A DNA stretch of 64,000 nucleotides, taken from Callorhinus ursinus. Lineage: Eukaryota > Chordata > Mammalia > Carnivora > Otariidae. The notes beneath the pieces were generated by a model. The model saw only the letters and a list, made by a program, of their open reading frames with translations. It had not been told where the DNA came from and made no database searches. Location of the stretch: the NCBI RefSeq assembly GCF_003265705.1, contig NW_020312849.1, positions 96,824 through 160,823 on the forward strand, read 5' to 3'. The translations under genes and the position numbers were made by a program. Positions 32,019-43,742 of the stretch are shown here, piece after piece. Each line of letters opens with the position of its first letter. The stretch's first letter is position 1.

Positions 32019-32479
32019 GAAGTCCTTCATCACAAGAGCAAGAAATATTTCCTTCCTTCCTCCCTCCCTTCCTTTTCTTTCCTCTGAGAAATTTTAACCA
32101 GCACTGAAAGATTCCAAAAGAACCTAGTCTGGTAGTACTTGGCTATGAATATGGACTGTCACATCCATTACCAAGGTGCAAGACACATATGTCTGAGTTC
32201 CAGCCCCAAAAGTTCCATGTAAGCGCATATATCCATTACTTTGATTCAGGATTGGTGAATTCTAAAATGCCTGCTGTCTTCTTGCACCTTCAGTCTTTTG
32301 TGCCTACCTTCCTAGCAGGTGCCAGATTACCAAAGGCCATCAGAAAGGCTTGATAGGATCCTGCTAATCACTGATGCCATTGACTAGTACCAGAAATAAA
32401 TTCTACTGCCTCTCAATCTAAATTATACCAGTCAAGCCCTCAGAGGATGGAACACATGTCTACTTTTGTCTGGAGGAAG
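32019..32479. other. No recognisable feature
   Basis: A short CT-rich patch (ccttccttcctccctccctt, about 32051) and otherwise unassigned sequence. Confidence 0.45.
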
Positions 32480-32690
32480 TGGCAGAGAGCTGATGAGTCA
32501 GACAGACCTGAATTCAAGCCCTAGCCCTGATGCTTCGTAGTTCTGTGACCTTGGACAAGTTTCTTAGCCTCTTTTTGTTTCCATGTCCTTATCTTTCAAA
32601 TGAGGATGATAAGAATGCCTACCTCATAGGGTAATTTTGAGGAAAAGAGATGATGTTCACGTAGTGCTGTGTCTAACATGTGACTGGACT
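32480..32690 (+). mobile_element. MIR SINE relic, sense
   Basis: gacagacctgaattcaagcc, ttctgtgaccttggacaagt, ttcttagcctctttttgttt, atgaggatgataagaatgcc and tacctcatagggtaattttg form an almost complete MIR. Confidence 0.8.
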
Positions 32691-32716
32691 AGGGATCTAA
32701 TAAATAATAATAAAAA

Positions 32717-32745
32717 AGATGATGATGATGATGATGATGATGAAG
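32717..32745. repeat. (GAT)n microsatellite
   Basis: About nine uninterrupted gat units after an ataataaataataata patch. Confidence 0.95.
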
Positions 32746-33824
32746 ACCACCAATAAGGAAGCCAGACATTGCTGGAGATTGTCACGGAGCCTTCTGTAAT
32801 AAGAATTAGCACGCCTCCTCTTTTCACATAAACTGCTAATATCCTCTTGAGGGATGAAACACATCCTTTTAGTCAAGCTCTGCAAACACAGCAGCTGCTC
32901 ACATCAATCCCTGGAGTCCTGTGTCTTTGTCTTTTCTCAGACAAAACCCTCACCGAGTTTGGGGGAATTCGGGTTGGTTGTGTACTAGCAATGTGAGCTA
33001 TGCTAGCCACTCTCTCGTTCTGACCTCACCTTGGGAGAAACACAGAGCCCAATCTATCACATTGCCTGGTGTTTGGATCTCTCGTCCAAGTGGAGTGCAG
33101 CTGGACTTCTTTATACTTCTGTGCATTTGACTTGCAGGATGTGTCTTGTTCACCCACACTGGAGTTTGCACTCAGGCCATCTCATGGGTGAGGTCACTTT
33201 GCTGTTATTAGCCAACAGCCGCCCTTCTCCAAATCTGTCTGGTGTTTTTTTGGCTGTAGTGTTAAGTTCCCAGGGCAAGATGTTTTAGACTAAGAAGTAC
33301 TGTTTGTGTAATGAAGTGATCCTATTCTGGAAATTTGTTCTGGTAGTTGTGTTTTCTTTTTGGTTTTGAGCAAGGGCATTTGTATTTTTGTCAATATTTC
33401 GGTTGTGAACAGTACTGGGTTTGTTACAGAGCTTTTGTGTGGTCTTTACACATGAGCATTGGTGATGCTATGACTGAGGCTTGATCTCTCACAAATGATA
33501 AGCAAGCAGATTTGAACTGGTTAGAGTCTACACAGGCATTAACTGGTAGGCAATTCAGATGGAGACAAAACAAATAATTTGCTCAATGTCTGTTCTGTCT
33601 AGTATTTCGCAAATATTCTTTTCAATATCACTCTCCCAAGGGGCCCTTTGAACTTTCTTCCCCTAAGTGTCCCCTCCCTATGCAACTGTAATACCACAGA
33701 TATTCTGTATATCCATTTATGTACTATATCCACAGCTGTGTTTTATATGTTACAAAATAGGATTTATTTTGTCCCTCCCATAGCCAGTTTTGCCCCCTTG
33801 ACTAATGAACCTCACCAACTGATT
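32746..33824. other. No recognisable feature
   Basis: About 1.1 kb without a named repeat. Overlapping ORFs of 62-85 codons carry no domain signature. Confidence 0.45.
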
Positions 33825-33843
33825 GAAACACATCTCATGTTTA

Positions 33844-34053
33844 TTTTTTTTTATTATTTTATTTTTTTTAAAGATTTTATTTATTTATTTGAGAGAGAGA
33901 GAATGAGAGATAGCATGAGAGGGAAGAGGGTCAGAGGGAGAAGCAGGCTCTCCACTGAGCAGGGAGCCCGACGTGGGACTCGATCCCGGGACTCCAGGAT
34001 CATGACCTGAGCCGAAGGCAGTCGCTTAACCAACTGAGCCACCCAGGCGCCCC
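33844..34053 (-). mobile_element. Can-SINE, antisense, with 19-bp target-site duplication
   Basis: The duplication gaaacacatctcatgttta is exact at 33825-33843 and 34054-34072, the longest in the window, which suggests a recent insertion. Confidence 0.98.
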
Positions 34054-34149
34054 GAAACACATCTCATGTTTAAAAATACAGTTTACTGTGGTGTCATCAA
34101 TTGACTATCATACTTTATGGTGGGAGAAACTGAATCATTCCTGTTTTTT

Positions 34150-34838
34150 AACTCTAAAACATATAGCTCAGTGCTATTAAATGCATTTATAATGTGCAAC
34201 CATCACTACCATCTGTCTCTAGAACTCTTCACCTTGTAAAACCGAAACTCTGTACCCATTAAACAATAAGTCCCATTCCTCCTTTCCTCCAGCCCTGGCA
34301 ACCACCATTCTACCTTCTGTCTCTATGATTTTGACGATTCTAAGTACCTCATGTGAATGGATCATATAGTAATGGTCTTTTTGTGACTGGCTTATTTCAC
34401 TTAGCATAATGTCCTCAAGGTTCATCCACGTTGTAGCATGTGCCAAAATCTCCTTCCTTTTTAAGGCTGAGTAATATTCTGTTGTATGTATATACCACAT
34501 TTTGCTTATCCATTCATCTGTCAGTGGACTCTTGGGTTGCTTCTATGTTTTAGCCATTATAAATAATGCTGCTATGAACATGGGTGTACAAATATCTCTT
34601 TGAGACTTGCTTTCAATTCTTTTGGCATATACCCAGAAGTGGAGTTGCTGGATCATATAGTAATTTTATTTTAAATTTTTTGAGGAACCTCCATACTGTT
34701 TTCTACAGCAGCTGTACCATTTTTACATTCCCAATAACAGTGCATAAGGATTCCGATTTCCCCACATCCTTGCCAACATTTGTTATTTTCTTTTTGCATG
34801 GTAGCCATCCTAATGGGTGTAAGGTAAATACTATATTA
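34150..34838 (-). mobile_element. Old L1, 3' end, antisense
   Basis: From left: a 3' UTR (gtgcaaccatcactaccatc, aaccaccattctaccttctg), then the end of ORF2 in antisense (ttatttcacttagcataatg, gctgagtaatattctgttgt, catttgcttatccattcat region) up to tagccatcctaatgggtgta. It is more diverged than the L1 at 1-592 and represents an older, mammal-wide L1 class. Confidence 0.88.
34219..34500 (-). pseudogene. L1 ORF2 C-terminal remnant
   Basis: The minus-strand frame opens with TTEYYSALKRKEILAHATTW and continues [20 protein letters not shown], which is the end of L1 ORF2. It then reads through into the 3' UTR (RMVVARAGGKEEWDLLFNGY), so the normal stop has moved or decayed. The reverse-transcriptase and endonuclease parts are missing from this 5'-truncated copy, and it has no function as it stands. 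Confidence 0.8.
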
Positions 34839-34997
34839 CCTTTAATAAGGTGCTTAAAACACCTGATGCAGAGCAAGTGCTATATCCATATTTGTCCTGC
34901 ACTAGAATGTGTTGGTTCAGAAGGAGAAGCTCATCAACTGTCCCTCTTCACTTCTTGTCTCTGGCTTTGTCCTATGTCATAGAGAAAGAGCATATTA

Positions 34998-35150
34998 ATT
35001 TTTTTTCTTTAGCATTTATCACTTTTCATCCTGTAATGTAGATACGTATACAGGTCCCCTCCCCCCTCCTGGGTAATATTTTAAGACAGGGAAAATTTTT
35101 ATATAACAATGATTCCCTACAGTGGCAAGTACTCAATAAATATTTGTACA
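34998..35150 (+). mobile_element. L2 LINE 3'-end relic, sense
   Basis: tagcatttatcacttttcat, then gggtaatattttaagacagg and agtactcaataaatatttgt match the terminal part of L2. Confidence 0.6.
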
Positions 35151-36102
35151 ATGAGCATTTGTGATGTTAATGATTGCTTCATCCACCAGATCATTCCTTC
35201 CCACACTCCCCAAAAGTTCCAAATCTACTAATGTGCTACTTGAAGAGGAATGAACTGAGATAAGGCATATATAATTAAGGAAAGGTAATTTGCAAGAAAT
35301 GATCAGGCCTCTCATGTATTTGCATCAAACCCTCCACAAGCTTAAATGTTGAGCTTTTAAAACATTTTAAAACTTTAATCATTAAAGATTTAACACAAAG
35401 ACCCTTGTTTGGAGATGCTGTTAAGTGTCCTACCAATTTTTTAAAAATTGGTCTGACATCGAGAAGGGCTAAAGAATGAATGATTCTCAGGTTCCGGACT
35501 TGAATAAAGGAATTTGACTTCTCACTTGCCTTCTACGTTCCTATGTACAAGCTGGTATCCTTGAAAGTGGCCACAAGAGGGGAGTATGAACCACAGTCAT
35601 TTTTCACAAAGGCGTGAACTGATGAATCATTCTTTCTCCAGCTGAATGCGTGCTCAATTCTGAACAACAGTCAATTGAATAATCATATTCCTTCCAGCTG
35701 ATTGTCAAAGAATGAACGTGGGTTTGCTCTTTATGTATTCACGGAAAATATAACCTTAAACTCTCAGCTGTCCAATCATACCATGATAAACAATGCTGAT
35801 TAGGATAAAGATTTATGGAAAGGGCCTGAAGGACATGCAGTTCCTCTCCCTTTGTTCCACTAATACCATTTTACCTTTGCATTAAACCAGAACCCAGAGA
35901 AAACTGTGTTCTTGGATTACCCTGTTTTGCCCCATTGGGAATTGTTTATAATAAATTGTGATAGGCCTAGGACAACATGCCAAATCACAATTTGATATAA
36001 TCAGTCAGATGAATGTATGAACTACAAACTGAAACATGCTATGAAGGAAAGGAAGCTTCACAGCATGAAAGGGCATAACAGGAGGACTGGACTTAATTGG
36101 GA
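35151..36102. other. No recognisable feature
   Basis: About 0.95 kb of AT-rich sequence. Two short inverted words, accaattttttaaaaattggt at 35433-35453, could pair. Confidence 0.45.
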
Positions 36103-36116
36103 AGAAGTGCTCTTTG

Positions 36117-36331
36117 GGTTTTTTTGTTTTTTGTTTTTTTTAAAGATTTTATTTATTTATTTGACAGAGAGAGACACAGCAAGAGAGGGAACACAAGCAG
36201 GGGGAGTGGGAGAGGGAGAAGCAGGCTTCCCGCTGAGCAGGGAGCCCGACGCGGGGCTCGATCCCAGGACCCCGGGATCATGACCTGAGCCGAAGGCAGA
36301 CGCTTAAAGACTGAGCCACCCAGGTGCCCCC
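36117..36331 (-). mobile_element. Can-SINE, antisense, with 14-bp target-site duplication
   Basis: The duplication agaagtgctctttg is exact at 36103-36116 and 36332-36345. The body is close to the family consensus. Confidence 0.97.
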
Positions 36332-36345
36332 AGAAGTGCTCTTTG

Positions 36346-37187
36346 AACACAAGGATGAATATGTTACCTGAATGACAGGGGTGAGGGCACAGACATTCCT
36401 GACCAGAAGGTGACAGCACTGTGCATTCTGGCAACTGGAAGAATTCCTGCAGGGCTAAAGTACAGGTAAAGATGAGGAAGGTACGGGGCAAGGCTTGAGA
36501 GGACAGTGAGGTTCTGGTGGCTTTGCCGAGGCTTCTGTTTTACCCTCTATTTCTTGTCTGTTATCCTTTCATAATAAATATATTTTTGCGGATGGGGTAT
36601 AAATGAAAAGTTATTATTCCAAGTGGCATTACAAGCTGGCTCCATCAAACATTACATGAAAACTCTTCTACACATATATCACCACCAAGGCTCGCCCGCG
36701 TCCACAGGTTCTCACTCAGACCGGCATGCTGGCCTACTCTGGGCAAGCCCGTGGACTGGAGAACACAGACTGGCTCTGCTCTCATGGCAACTGGAGGCTC
36801 ACATTATTCTACCTTCGCAGAACATCCAGATCAAGAGTTAGAGAGTTCTTCTTAGAAGTTAGGTTTATTGACAATTTAGAAATAGTAGCCCTGCCTTCTG
36901 GTTCTGTAAATACTACCATCAGTTGACTCTTAAAAACACTTCAGAGGTAAACAGGCCAAGTGAATAAAAAGGCAGTATTTTATAGTTGCTTTTTGATTAT
37001 AAACCTTCTTTCTGCTAGCTTTGCTGAGGATTAGAATGTGTCGGTAAAAGATTCCTAGAGGAGACCTCTATGGTTAGGCATTCTTGCCTTCATCCTGTAG
37101 CCTTTGTTCTCAGTATTAAGTTGAACCAAGGCCTTCATAAGGACAAAACAAAACATACCAATGCTGCTTATCTTTCCTATGTCACTT
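36346..37187. other. No recognisable feature
   Basis: Unassigned, with short overlapping ORFs only. Confidence 0.45.
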
Positions 37188-37201
37188 AATGGCCTATTTC
37201 T

Positions 37202-37407
37202 TTTTTTTTTTAAGATTTTATTTATTTATTTGAGAGAGGGAGAGAGAGAGAGAGAGAGAGCATGAGCAGGGGGGAGGTGTGGAGAGAGAGGGAGAAGTAG
37301 ACTCCCTGCTGAACAGAGAGCCTGATGCGGGGCTCAATCTCAGGACTCCAGGATCACAATGTGAGTCGAAGGCAGATGCTTAACCGACTGAGCCACCCAG
37401 GTGCCCT
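37202..37407 (-). mobile_element. Can-SINE, antisense
   Basis: Poly-T, a long gagagagagagag run, then gactgagccacccaggtgccc. The duplication is imperfect: aatggcctatttct before and aaaggcctttttct after. Confidence 0.96.
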
Positions 37408-37499
37408 GAAAAGGCCTTTTTCTGAGCCCTTACTCACTGTAGTAAAATATTTCATTTAGTGAGAGTGGTTACAAGTAGGGTCACTCACTCATTGTGCCT

Positions 37500-37739
37500 T
37501 AACCAGACAGAGCTCCTTCCCAATGCTTCAAAACACACCAGACACACTGCTGCCACAGGACTTTAGCAGTTGCCACTCCCTCTACCTGGAATGTTCTTCT
37601 TCCACATAAACCACAAGTCTGACTTGTTCAGCTCCTTCTAGTTTTTGACTGGATGTTACCTTCTCAAGGAAGCTCATCTTGATCATCCTATTTAAAAGTG
37701 GTGACCCCCTTGAACTCCTGATTCCTTTTTCCCTATTTA
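37500..37739 (+). mobile_element. L2 LINE 3' region, sense (left part)
   Basis: actttagcagttgccactcc, ctctacctggaatgttcttc, gatgttaccttctcaaggaa and gatcatcctatttaaaagtg follow L2 order. The element continues after the hAT insertion at 37886. Confidence 0.75.
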
Positions 37740-37885
37740 ATGGGTTGGCAAACTGTGGCACCCTTTTTGTAAACAAAAGTTTTATTGGAACAAAACCATA
37801 TTCATTTTTTAATGTCTTGACTGTGGCAAATTCTGCCCTATCACAGCAGAGTTGAGAGACAATGTGACCTGCAAAGGGCATGGTA
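37740..37885 (-). mobile_element. hAT-type MITE fragment within the L2
   Basis: gggttggcaaactgtggcac, aaagttttattggaacaaaa, gcagagttgagagacaatgt and gacctgcaaagggcatgg resemble a mammalian hAT element with ends like ggtcggcaaac. The family is not certain. Confidence 0.5.
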
Positions 37886-37940
37886 GGTCTTTAATAACTG
37901 CTTGTTGAATGAATGAATGAATGAATGAATGAATGAATAT
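37886..37940 (+). repeat. L2 terminal repeat expanded to (GAAT)n
   Basis: gtctttaataactgcttgtt is the end of the L2. Its terminal tgaa repeats have expanded to about eight gaat units (37906-37940). Confidence 0.85.
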
Positions 37941-38740
37941 AAAGTGTTCCAGAAAGATTGGACAGTTATGGTCAATATCATTATTTCAATATATCCACAG
38001 CTTTTCAAGAGGGGAGGATAAATGTTACACCAGCATATATTCCCAACCTAACATGCAGAAAGTTGTGACTAGTGCAAGACTCCCTCATCTACAGCGGGAA
38101 GCATGCTTTTACGGTTTTGTCTCTAAGCCTTATATACCAGCTTACTTCTACTAGAACACCTACACGATCCCAAAATACACACTAGAGGAAAAGGCTTTTT
38201 TATAAAAGTAAACATCTTTTGCAGCTCTAAGACATTTGGCTTTTGTTGGGGAAGTACTATTTTCATGTTCAGACAGAAGAATGTCTATTTTTACACTATA
38301 GCCAGACAAGACTCAACTATTGAGCCAAATGGTTAGGTGCATTTTCAAACTCTGTCTTTATTTCACTTAAAAGAGGAGGGGAAGGGATAAGTTCACCTCT
38401 TGACCAAAGAAATAAAAGATTCAGCCTTCTAGTTCCCTCAGCAGTTGATAAAATTTTTTCGTATAGCTTACATTTCTTGATCACCTTAACAAACACCAAT
38501 TTAGAGAAAATAGTCTCTTGTCTATGCACAATATTCACATAGTCACTGCAAAGGCATTAAGGTTGGATCCTATGTAACCAGAATTCTGAAATTTATTTTT
38601 TACGTCTGTTGGCTTTTTAATTGCTACTTCAGTTGTAGTTTCCAAAGGCACAGACATATCAGCCTCCTTACTGTTTTTAGACAGTTTTTGAGGATGAGCA
38701 TGAGCTAAGAGTTATGGATGGCACAACTGGATCACCCCAT
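37941..38740. other. No recognisable feature
   Basis: Unassigned sequence. Confidence 0.45.
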
Positions 38741-38956
38741 GACAGTCCGCCTCAATTGGGATGATTCTGCATTTAGCAAAACCTGGAGATATTTTTGATT
38801 GCCAGGACTGAGAAGGAGCTACAGGCGTCTTAGTGTTACTAAGCATCAGCCAGGGATGCTTCTAAACATTCTGCAATGCCCAGCATAGGTACCCCTGACT
38901 TCCAACAAAAATTATCTTGTCCAAAATGTCAGTAGTGCCGAGGATGAGAAACTCTG
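38741..38956. mobile_element. MER20-like hAT MITE
   Basis: cctggagatatttttgattg, gatgcttctaaacattctgc, ttatcttgtccaaaatgtca and gtgccgaggatgagaaactc mirror, in the opposite orientation, the element at 2233-2463. Confidence 0.6.
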
Positions 38957-39660
38957 TCCTATAATATAGTTAACACTTTCCCTTTTCCTTTCTTGTTGCC
39001 TTAGTGATGTCATCACATGCAACCCAGAGTTAACAATAGGTGCCTCTTTCCTCCATCACTGGGAGGAGATAATACAATACTATAAATCATTCAAGCACGA
39101 AAAACCCTACGGAAGAGAATTATTACTATTTATTACGATTAAATTATGTCCCTAGATTTCACGGCTGTATTGACTCAGGGATGCTTTTTGAAAGTTTAAA
39201 TATTTTAGAGAATCTAAATCCTCAAATTGTTATTGGAAACTGTGTTTTTTAACTTTATGGAAGTCTTGGGTTCATGGTGACAGAGGGCTGGCATGGTGGT
39301 AGGGGCTGCTACATAAATGGAGGACCCAACAGGTAAGCTTGACAGGTCGGAACCTCCTATCTTCGACACAGAGCATCTTCTCACAAGAGTTTATGCAAAC
39401 TAAAAGAATATGTTTTAAGACGGGATTATATGCATTTATACATAAATGTAGATTTTTATGGCGATAGGATATAGCACAAGGCTTTTCCACTCAGCAAGCT
39501 GGAAACACTTTAGATGTAGAAGACTGAGTTGAATAGGCCATTGGTCCTCCCTATTATGTTATTTCTTAGGTTTCCATATGTTTTCTTAAACGAGGAGAAA
39601 TATTTTGTCTGTATCAATTAAACTGAAGAGAAAATGTAACATTTGCACCCAATTTAACAT
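38957..39660. other. No recognisable feature
   Basis: Unassigned AT-rich sequence. Confidence 0.45.
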
Positions 39661-40215
39661 CCAAAGTCCTTGCACTGGTCTATCAGGTCTAGAGCTATGG
39701 CTGCCTTGATCTTGCTAATAACCTCATCTCCTGCTCCTCTCCCCTCACTCACTCACTCTGCTCCAGAACTCTGTCTCTTTGCAGCTCCTCAAATCCTTCA
39801 GACACATTCTGAAGGGCCTTTGTACTTGTTCCTTTTTATGCCTGGAATGTTCTTTCCTAGTTTATTCACTTGTTCATTCTCTCCCAAACTCAAGGCTTTG
39901 CTCCAATTGATTCTCAGTGAGACCTCTTCTATTGAATATTTCAAACCACACCTTTGCCTTCTCCCCTCAGCTCTCTTGATCCTTCTTCCCTACTCAAGTT
40001 TTCTCTGGTTTTACACAGCATTAATAACAAACAAATAGACTAAATGTACTCATTTAAAATATGACCTGTTTATTTTCTGCCTAGCTTTGCTAAAATGTAA
40101 GCTTCTCAAGGGCAGGGATTTTTGTCTGTTTTGCTCACCAAAGAATCTCAAGAGCCTAGAACAGTGCCTGGCTCATAGTAGCCATTCCATACGTATTTGT
40201 TGAACAAGTGAATGG
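39661..40215 (+). mobile_element. L2 LINE 3' region, sense, long copy
   Basis: cagacacattctgaagggcc, tttatgcctggaatgttctt, gtaagcttctcaagggcagg, gatttttgtctgttttgctc, agcctagaacagtgcctggc and atttgttgaacaagtgaatg: about 550 bp of L2 3' end. The 122-codon ORF inside (39670-40038) is a reading through this region and not a host gene. Confidence 0.85.
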
Positions 40216-40490
40216 GTTGGTTAAGCATAAGCAGGGACAGAGAGCTGTATTAGGGCAGGAGTCTCTGTGAGGGATTTACACTTCTCAGGAGGGCAGCTTG
40301 TAGACACCACGAAACAAGGACAGAAGGAAGACAAACAGAGATGGTGGAGAAGGAGTGATATGTATTGTGTTTTATAATTCTTTCTAGGGTTGACCTTGCT
40401 GGTGGGTATCTGAGGAATAGGAAAATGCTTGGTATAGGTGCTGACAGGCAGCTGTTTCCAGCGGATTTAAGTGACAGAGAGAGAGAGAAA

Positions 40491-40491
<1 letters not shown>
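40216..40491. other. No recognisable feature
   Basis: Unassigned. Confidence 0.45.

Positions 40492-40537
<46 letters not shown>
40492..40537. repeat. (TG)n microsatellite
   Basis: About 22 uninterrupted TG units, preceded by a gagagagaga stretch. Confidence 0.98.
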
Positions 40538-40538
<1 letters not shown>

Positions 40539-40974
40539 GGAAGGCATTACAACAGTATGGCTAAGAAACTTCCTGTCACTCACTTGACCTCTCACACCTT
40601 CCACCTCCATACACTCCACCATCATGCTCATACCTGCAGAATGCCATCTGGTTTTTATTTTTATAGTCAGACAAAGATGACAAACTCAAGATGTCTCTGG
40701 ATATAACCTTAAATACCTCTCAGGGCCACAGTGAGACAAAACAACTTCATTTTTACCAGACACAAGACAAAGATGACTCATCAGACAAAACAAATCTAGT
40801 TTTACAAACCCACCTGTTCACTCCTGGGAAGCTGTTTTAACTTGATATTCCAGTGTGCTCCAGCTGAATTAGAAGGCAAAATGGAAAGTTTATTAGGAAA
40901 CAGTAAGGTCATATTAGTTTATGCTCTCTTCCCCAGTATAAGGATTCTGCTAGTGAGCACAGCTCTTAGCATGA
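40538..40974. other. No recognisable feature
   Basis: Contains two related words, cagacaaagatgacaaactc and agacaaagatgactcatcag, about 90 bp apart. Otherwise unassigned. Confidence 0.4.
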
Positions 40975-41180
40975 GCTCTGTATTAGTTTGGAGGATAGGA
41001 ATCAAACTACCTGGATTTAAATCTTGCTCCATTACTTAATGGTTATGATTAAAGGAAAGCTGTCATTTTTTTTAATCCTCAGTTTTCTCATCTGTAAATA
41101 GTACCGCGAGATTATTGTAAGGATAATATGAGCTGATATATATATATAAAGTGTTTAGCACAGTACCCCAGGTAAGGGTA
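40975..41180 (+). mobile_element. MIR SINE relic, sense
   Basis: taggaatcaaactacctgga, tttaaatcttgctccattac, tcctcagttttctcatctgt and aaagtgtttagcacagtacc. Confidence 0.75.
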
Positions 41181-41189
41181 TCTCAGGCA

Positions 41190-41410
41190 TATTGTATAAT
41201 ACAGGCAGTTAGATTGCCTATGTTAAAATTCTGGCTTTGCCACTCACTTGCCATGCAACTTGGGGCAAGATACTTCATATCACTTTGCTTCAGCTTCATT
41301 TTCAAGAGACAAATTACTTACTGCAAAGGACGGTTATGAGAATCCAACAAAATAGTTTAGAGAAATAACTGAGGAAAGTCCTGACACATAGCAAGTGTGC
41401 CATCAAAGGC
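41190..41410 (+). mobile_element. MIR SINE relic, sense, following another MIR
   Basis: ctggctttgccactcacttg, catgcaacttggggcaagat, gacggttatgagaatccaac and cctgacacatagcaagtgtg. Two sense MIRs lie end to end. Confidence 0.75.
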
Positions 41411-41681
41411 GCCTTATATGCCTCTTCCTTCCCACTGCGGTTTCCGTTACCGCTACTGCTATTACTATTACTGCACCACTGTGGGGCTGCTACTCCGATA
41501 TGATTGCAACGTGAGAAAGCTGGAAAAACCCACAACATTTTACTTTCAAAGAGGCTCTTGTTTACAATTTTCGAAAACGTTTTCTCTTACCTTCCCATCT
41601 GTATTCCCTTGTTCACCACTGAAGTGCCATCATTTATCAATAGATATTGGTGAATGATACCAAGATATTAGAGTAAGGGGA
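41411..41681. other. No recognisable feature
   Basis: Short TAC/TAT-rich patch near 41451-41475 (accgctactgctattactat) and nothing else assigned. Confidence 0.4.
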
Positions 41682-41694
41682 TGCACTTCAGATT

Positions 41695-41897
41695 TTTTTT
41701 TTTTAAAGATTTTATTTATTTCTTTATTTGACAGAGAGAGAGACAGCGAGAGAGGGAACACAAGCAGGGGGAGTGGGAGAGGGAGAAGCAGGCTTCCCGC
41801 CGAGCAGGGAGCCCGATGTGGGGCTCGATCACAGGACCCTGGGATCATGACCCGAGCCGAAGGCAGACGCTTAACGACTGAGCCACCCAGGCGCCCC
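41695..41897 (-). mobile_element. Can-SINE, antisense, with 13-bp target-site duplication
   Basis: The duplication tgcacttcagatt (41682-41694) is matched by tgcacatcagatt (41898-41910). The body is near consensus. Confidence 0.97.
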
Positions 41898-42139
41898 TGC
41901 ACATCAGATTCATGACTCCAGAAGCAGTCATGGAGTTCCTTGGGTTGTAATTTGAACGGCATCTTTAAGTGCAAACGTCCCTGTTTTCCAGTTCATTTCA
42001 TTTGTACGTGAACTTTGACATACTGAAAATAATGGCCCGGATGAGGAGCTGGCTATAACTGAGGGATAACTGGTCACTCTGGGAGAGGCAGTGAGTTCTC
42101 TATGAATATCTATTTTGTCTTTCTTTCTGTAATATTAAA

Positions 42140-43075
42140 ATTCTTGGGTCATAGTGGGGCACTCTGATTTTTAGTTGGAGACTCTTTTTCCCAGATTCAC
42201 TTGCAGCTAGCTGTGCCCTTATGACTAAGTTCTTGACAACAGAGTGGCAATAGAAGTGATATGTATCACTTCCAGGTTACACCCTTAAAAGAAATGGGCA
42301 ATACACATTTCTTTTCCTTTCTTTCTTCTCACTACCTGGGATGTACATATGATGGAGAGTGTTGGAGCAGCTGTTTTATTTTTATTTTTTTATTTTATTA
42401 TGTTTTGTTAATCACCATACATTACATCATTAGTTTTTGATGTAGTGTTCCATGATTCATTATTTGCGTATAACACCCAGGGCTCCATTCAATACATGCC
42501 CTCTTCAAGATCCATCACCAGGCTAACCCATCCCCCACCCCCTCCCCTCTAGAACCCTCGGTTTGTTTCTCAGAGTCCATAGTCTCTCATGGTTCATCTC
42601 CCCCTCCGATTTCCCCCCCTTCATTTTCCCCTTCCTGCTATCTTTTTTTTTTTTTTTAACATATAATGTATTATTTGTTTCAGAGGTACAGGTCTGTGAT
42701 TCAACAGTCTTACACAAATCACAGCGCTCACCATAGCACATACCTTCCCCAGTGTCTATCACCCAGCCACCCCATCCCTCCCACCCCCCACCACTCCAGC
42801 AACCCTCAGGGTATTATGCTGAGCGAAATAAGTCAATCAGAGAAAGACATGTATTATATGATCTCACTGATATGAGGAATTCTTAATCTCAGGAAACAAA
42901 CGGAGCAGCTGTTTTAGACAAAGAGATGGAAGATTCTTAATGAGGATGTAGAGATGCCCTACCAACCTTGGATTGTCTATCTCTGGACTTTCACATGAGA
43001 GACACTGATAAACTTCTATGTTGTATTAGCTGCTAGACTTTAGGATCTCGTAGCCTGTAACTAATACAGCCAAAA
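42140..43075 (+). mobile_element. MLT1-like LTR, split by a young L1
   Basis: The left part (42140-42363: cccagattcacttgcagcta, gacaacagagtggcaataga, cacttccaggttacaccctt) and the right part (42917-43075: gacaaagagatggaagattc, gataaacttctatgttgtat, agcctgtaactaatacagcc) read through as one diverged MaLR LTR once the L1 is removed. Confidence 0.6.
42379..42901 (-). mobile_element. Young L1 3' end with twin-priming inversion
   Basis: Positions 42379-42808 are the 3' UTR in antisense (starting with the antisense poly-A). Positions 42809-42901 are the adjoining upstream piece in sense (gggtattatgctgagcgaaa to ggaaacaaac). Compared with the L1 at 1-592, the two pieces abut with essentially no loss. 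The duplication ggagcagctgtttta at 42364-42378 and 42902-42916 is exact over 15 bp. This is the expected product of twin priming during target-primed reverse transcription. Confidence 0.95.
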
Positions 43076-43727
43076 TAACTCGAAAAAGTGGCACTCTACT
43101 CAACCACAATCATAAAGGAAGACAATGTCAAACAGTTTGAGTGTAATGAAGACATTTACAGAAAGGGAATACCTCAGCCTTTGAGGTAGATCGCTTTAAA
43201 TCTAAGAGACTACATTAAGTTTTGAACTTCAAAGCATTTCCCAAGCCCTTCTCTCATACTCAGTGCCCTTCTAAAGGTCCAGCTCTAATGATCAGTAGTA
43301 ACTCACAGTTATGTCTGCAATGGTATCAATTACCAGTGCTCTTTGGGTTTGCAGTGAGGTACTATTTTGTATGGCTAGAATTCAAACAAATACCAATGTT
43401 ATTATCTACATAGGCTTTATTTAGGGTTTTAATGTATTCAGTCCATGGATTAGAGTGATGCAGACACCAAAGTAAAATTGACCCTAAAATTTAGGATAAA
43501 AGATAAGTATATTAAAATGCCAGCAAGAGGTTGATACAATCACATCAGGGAATGACATGCTCAAGATTTGCAAGACTGAATTATTTCCTGTGAGTATGTA
43601 CTATTTTTATATTTTAAACAAATCTTTAAAAAATTACATGCTAAGGTTGTGATTGTTTGCAAACTTAGAACTATCCTACAATTTGGAGGTAGTTTACTAC
43701 TCTATGACAGTGAGTTTAAGCATCCTT
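43076..43727. other. No recognisable feature
   Basis: Unassigned AT-rich sequence. Confidence 0.45.
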
Positions 43728-43742
43728 AGGAAGTCAGTATTT

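Noticed and set aside
34584..34982. 132-codon plus-strand ORF
   Set aside because: It reads antisense through an old L1 and adjoining sequence.
36153..36491. 112-codon minus-strand ORF rich in Leu/Pro
   Set aside because: Most of it is the sense-strand reading of a Can-SINE. The same peptide-like string recurs wherever a Can-SINE is read in that frame.
39670..40038. 122-codon plus-strand ORF
   Set aside because: It lies entirely within an L2 3' region, which is noncoding here.
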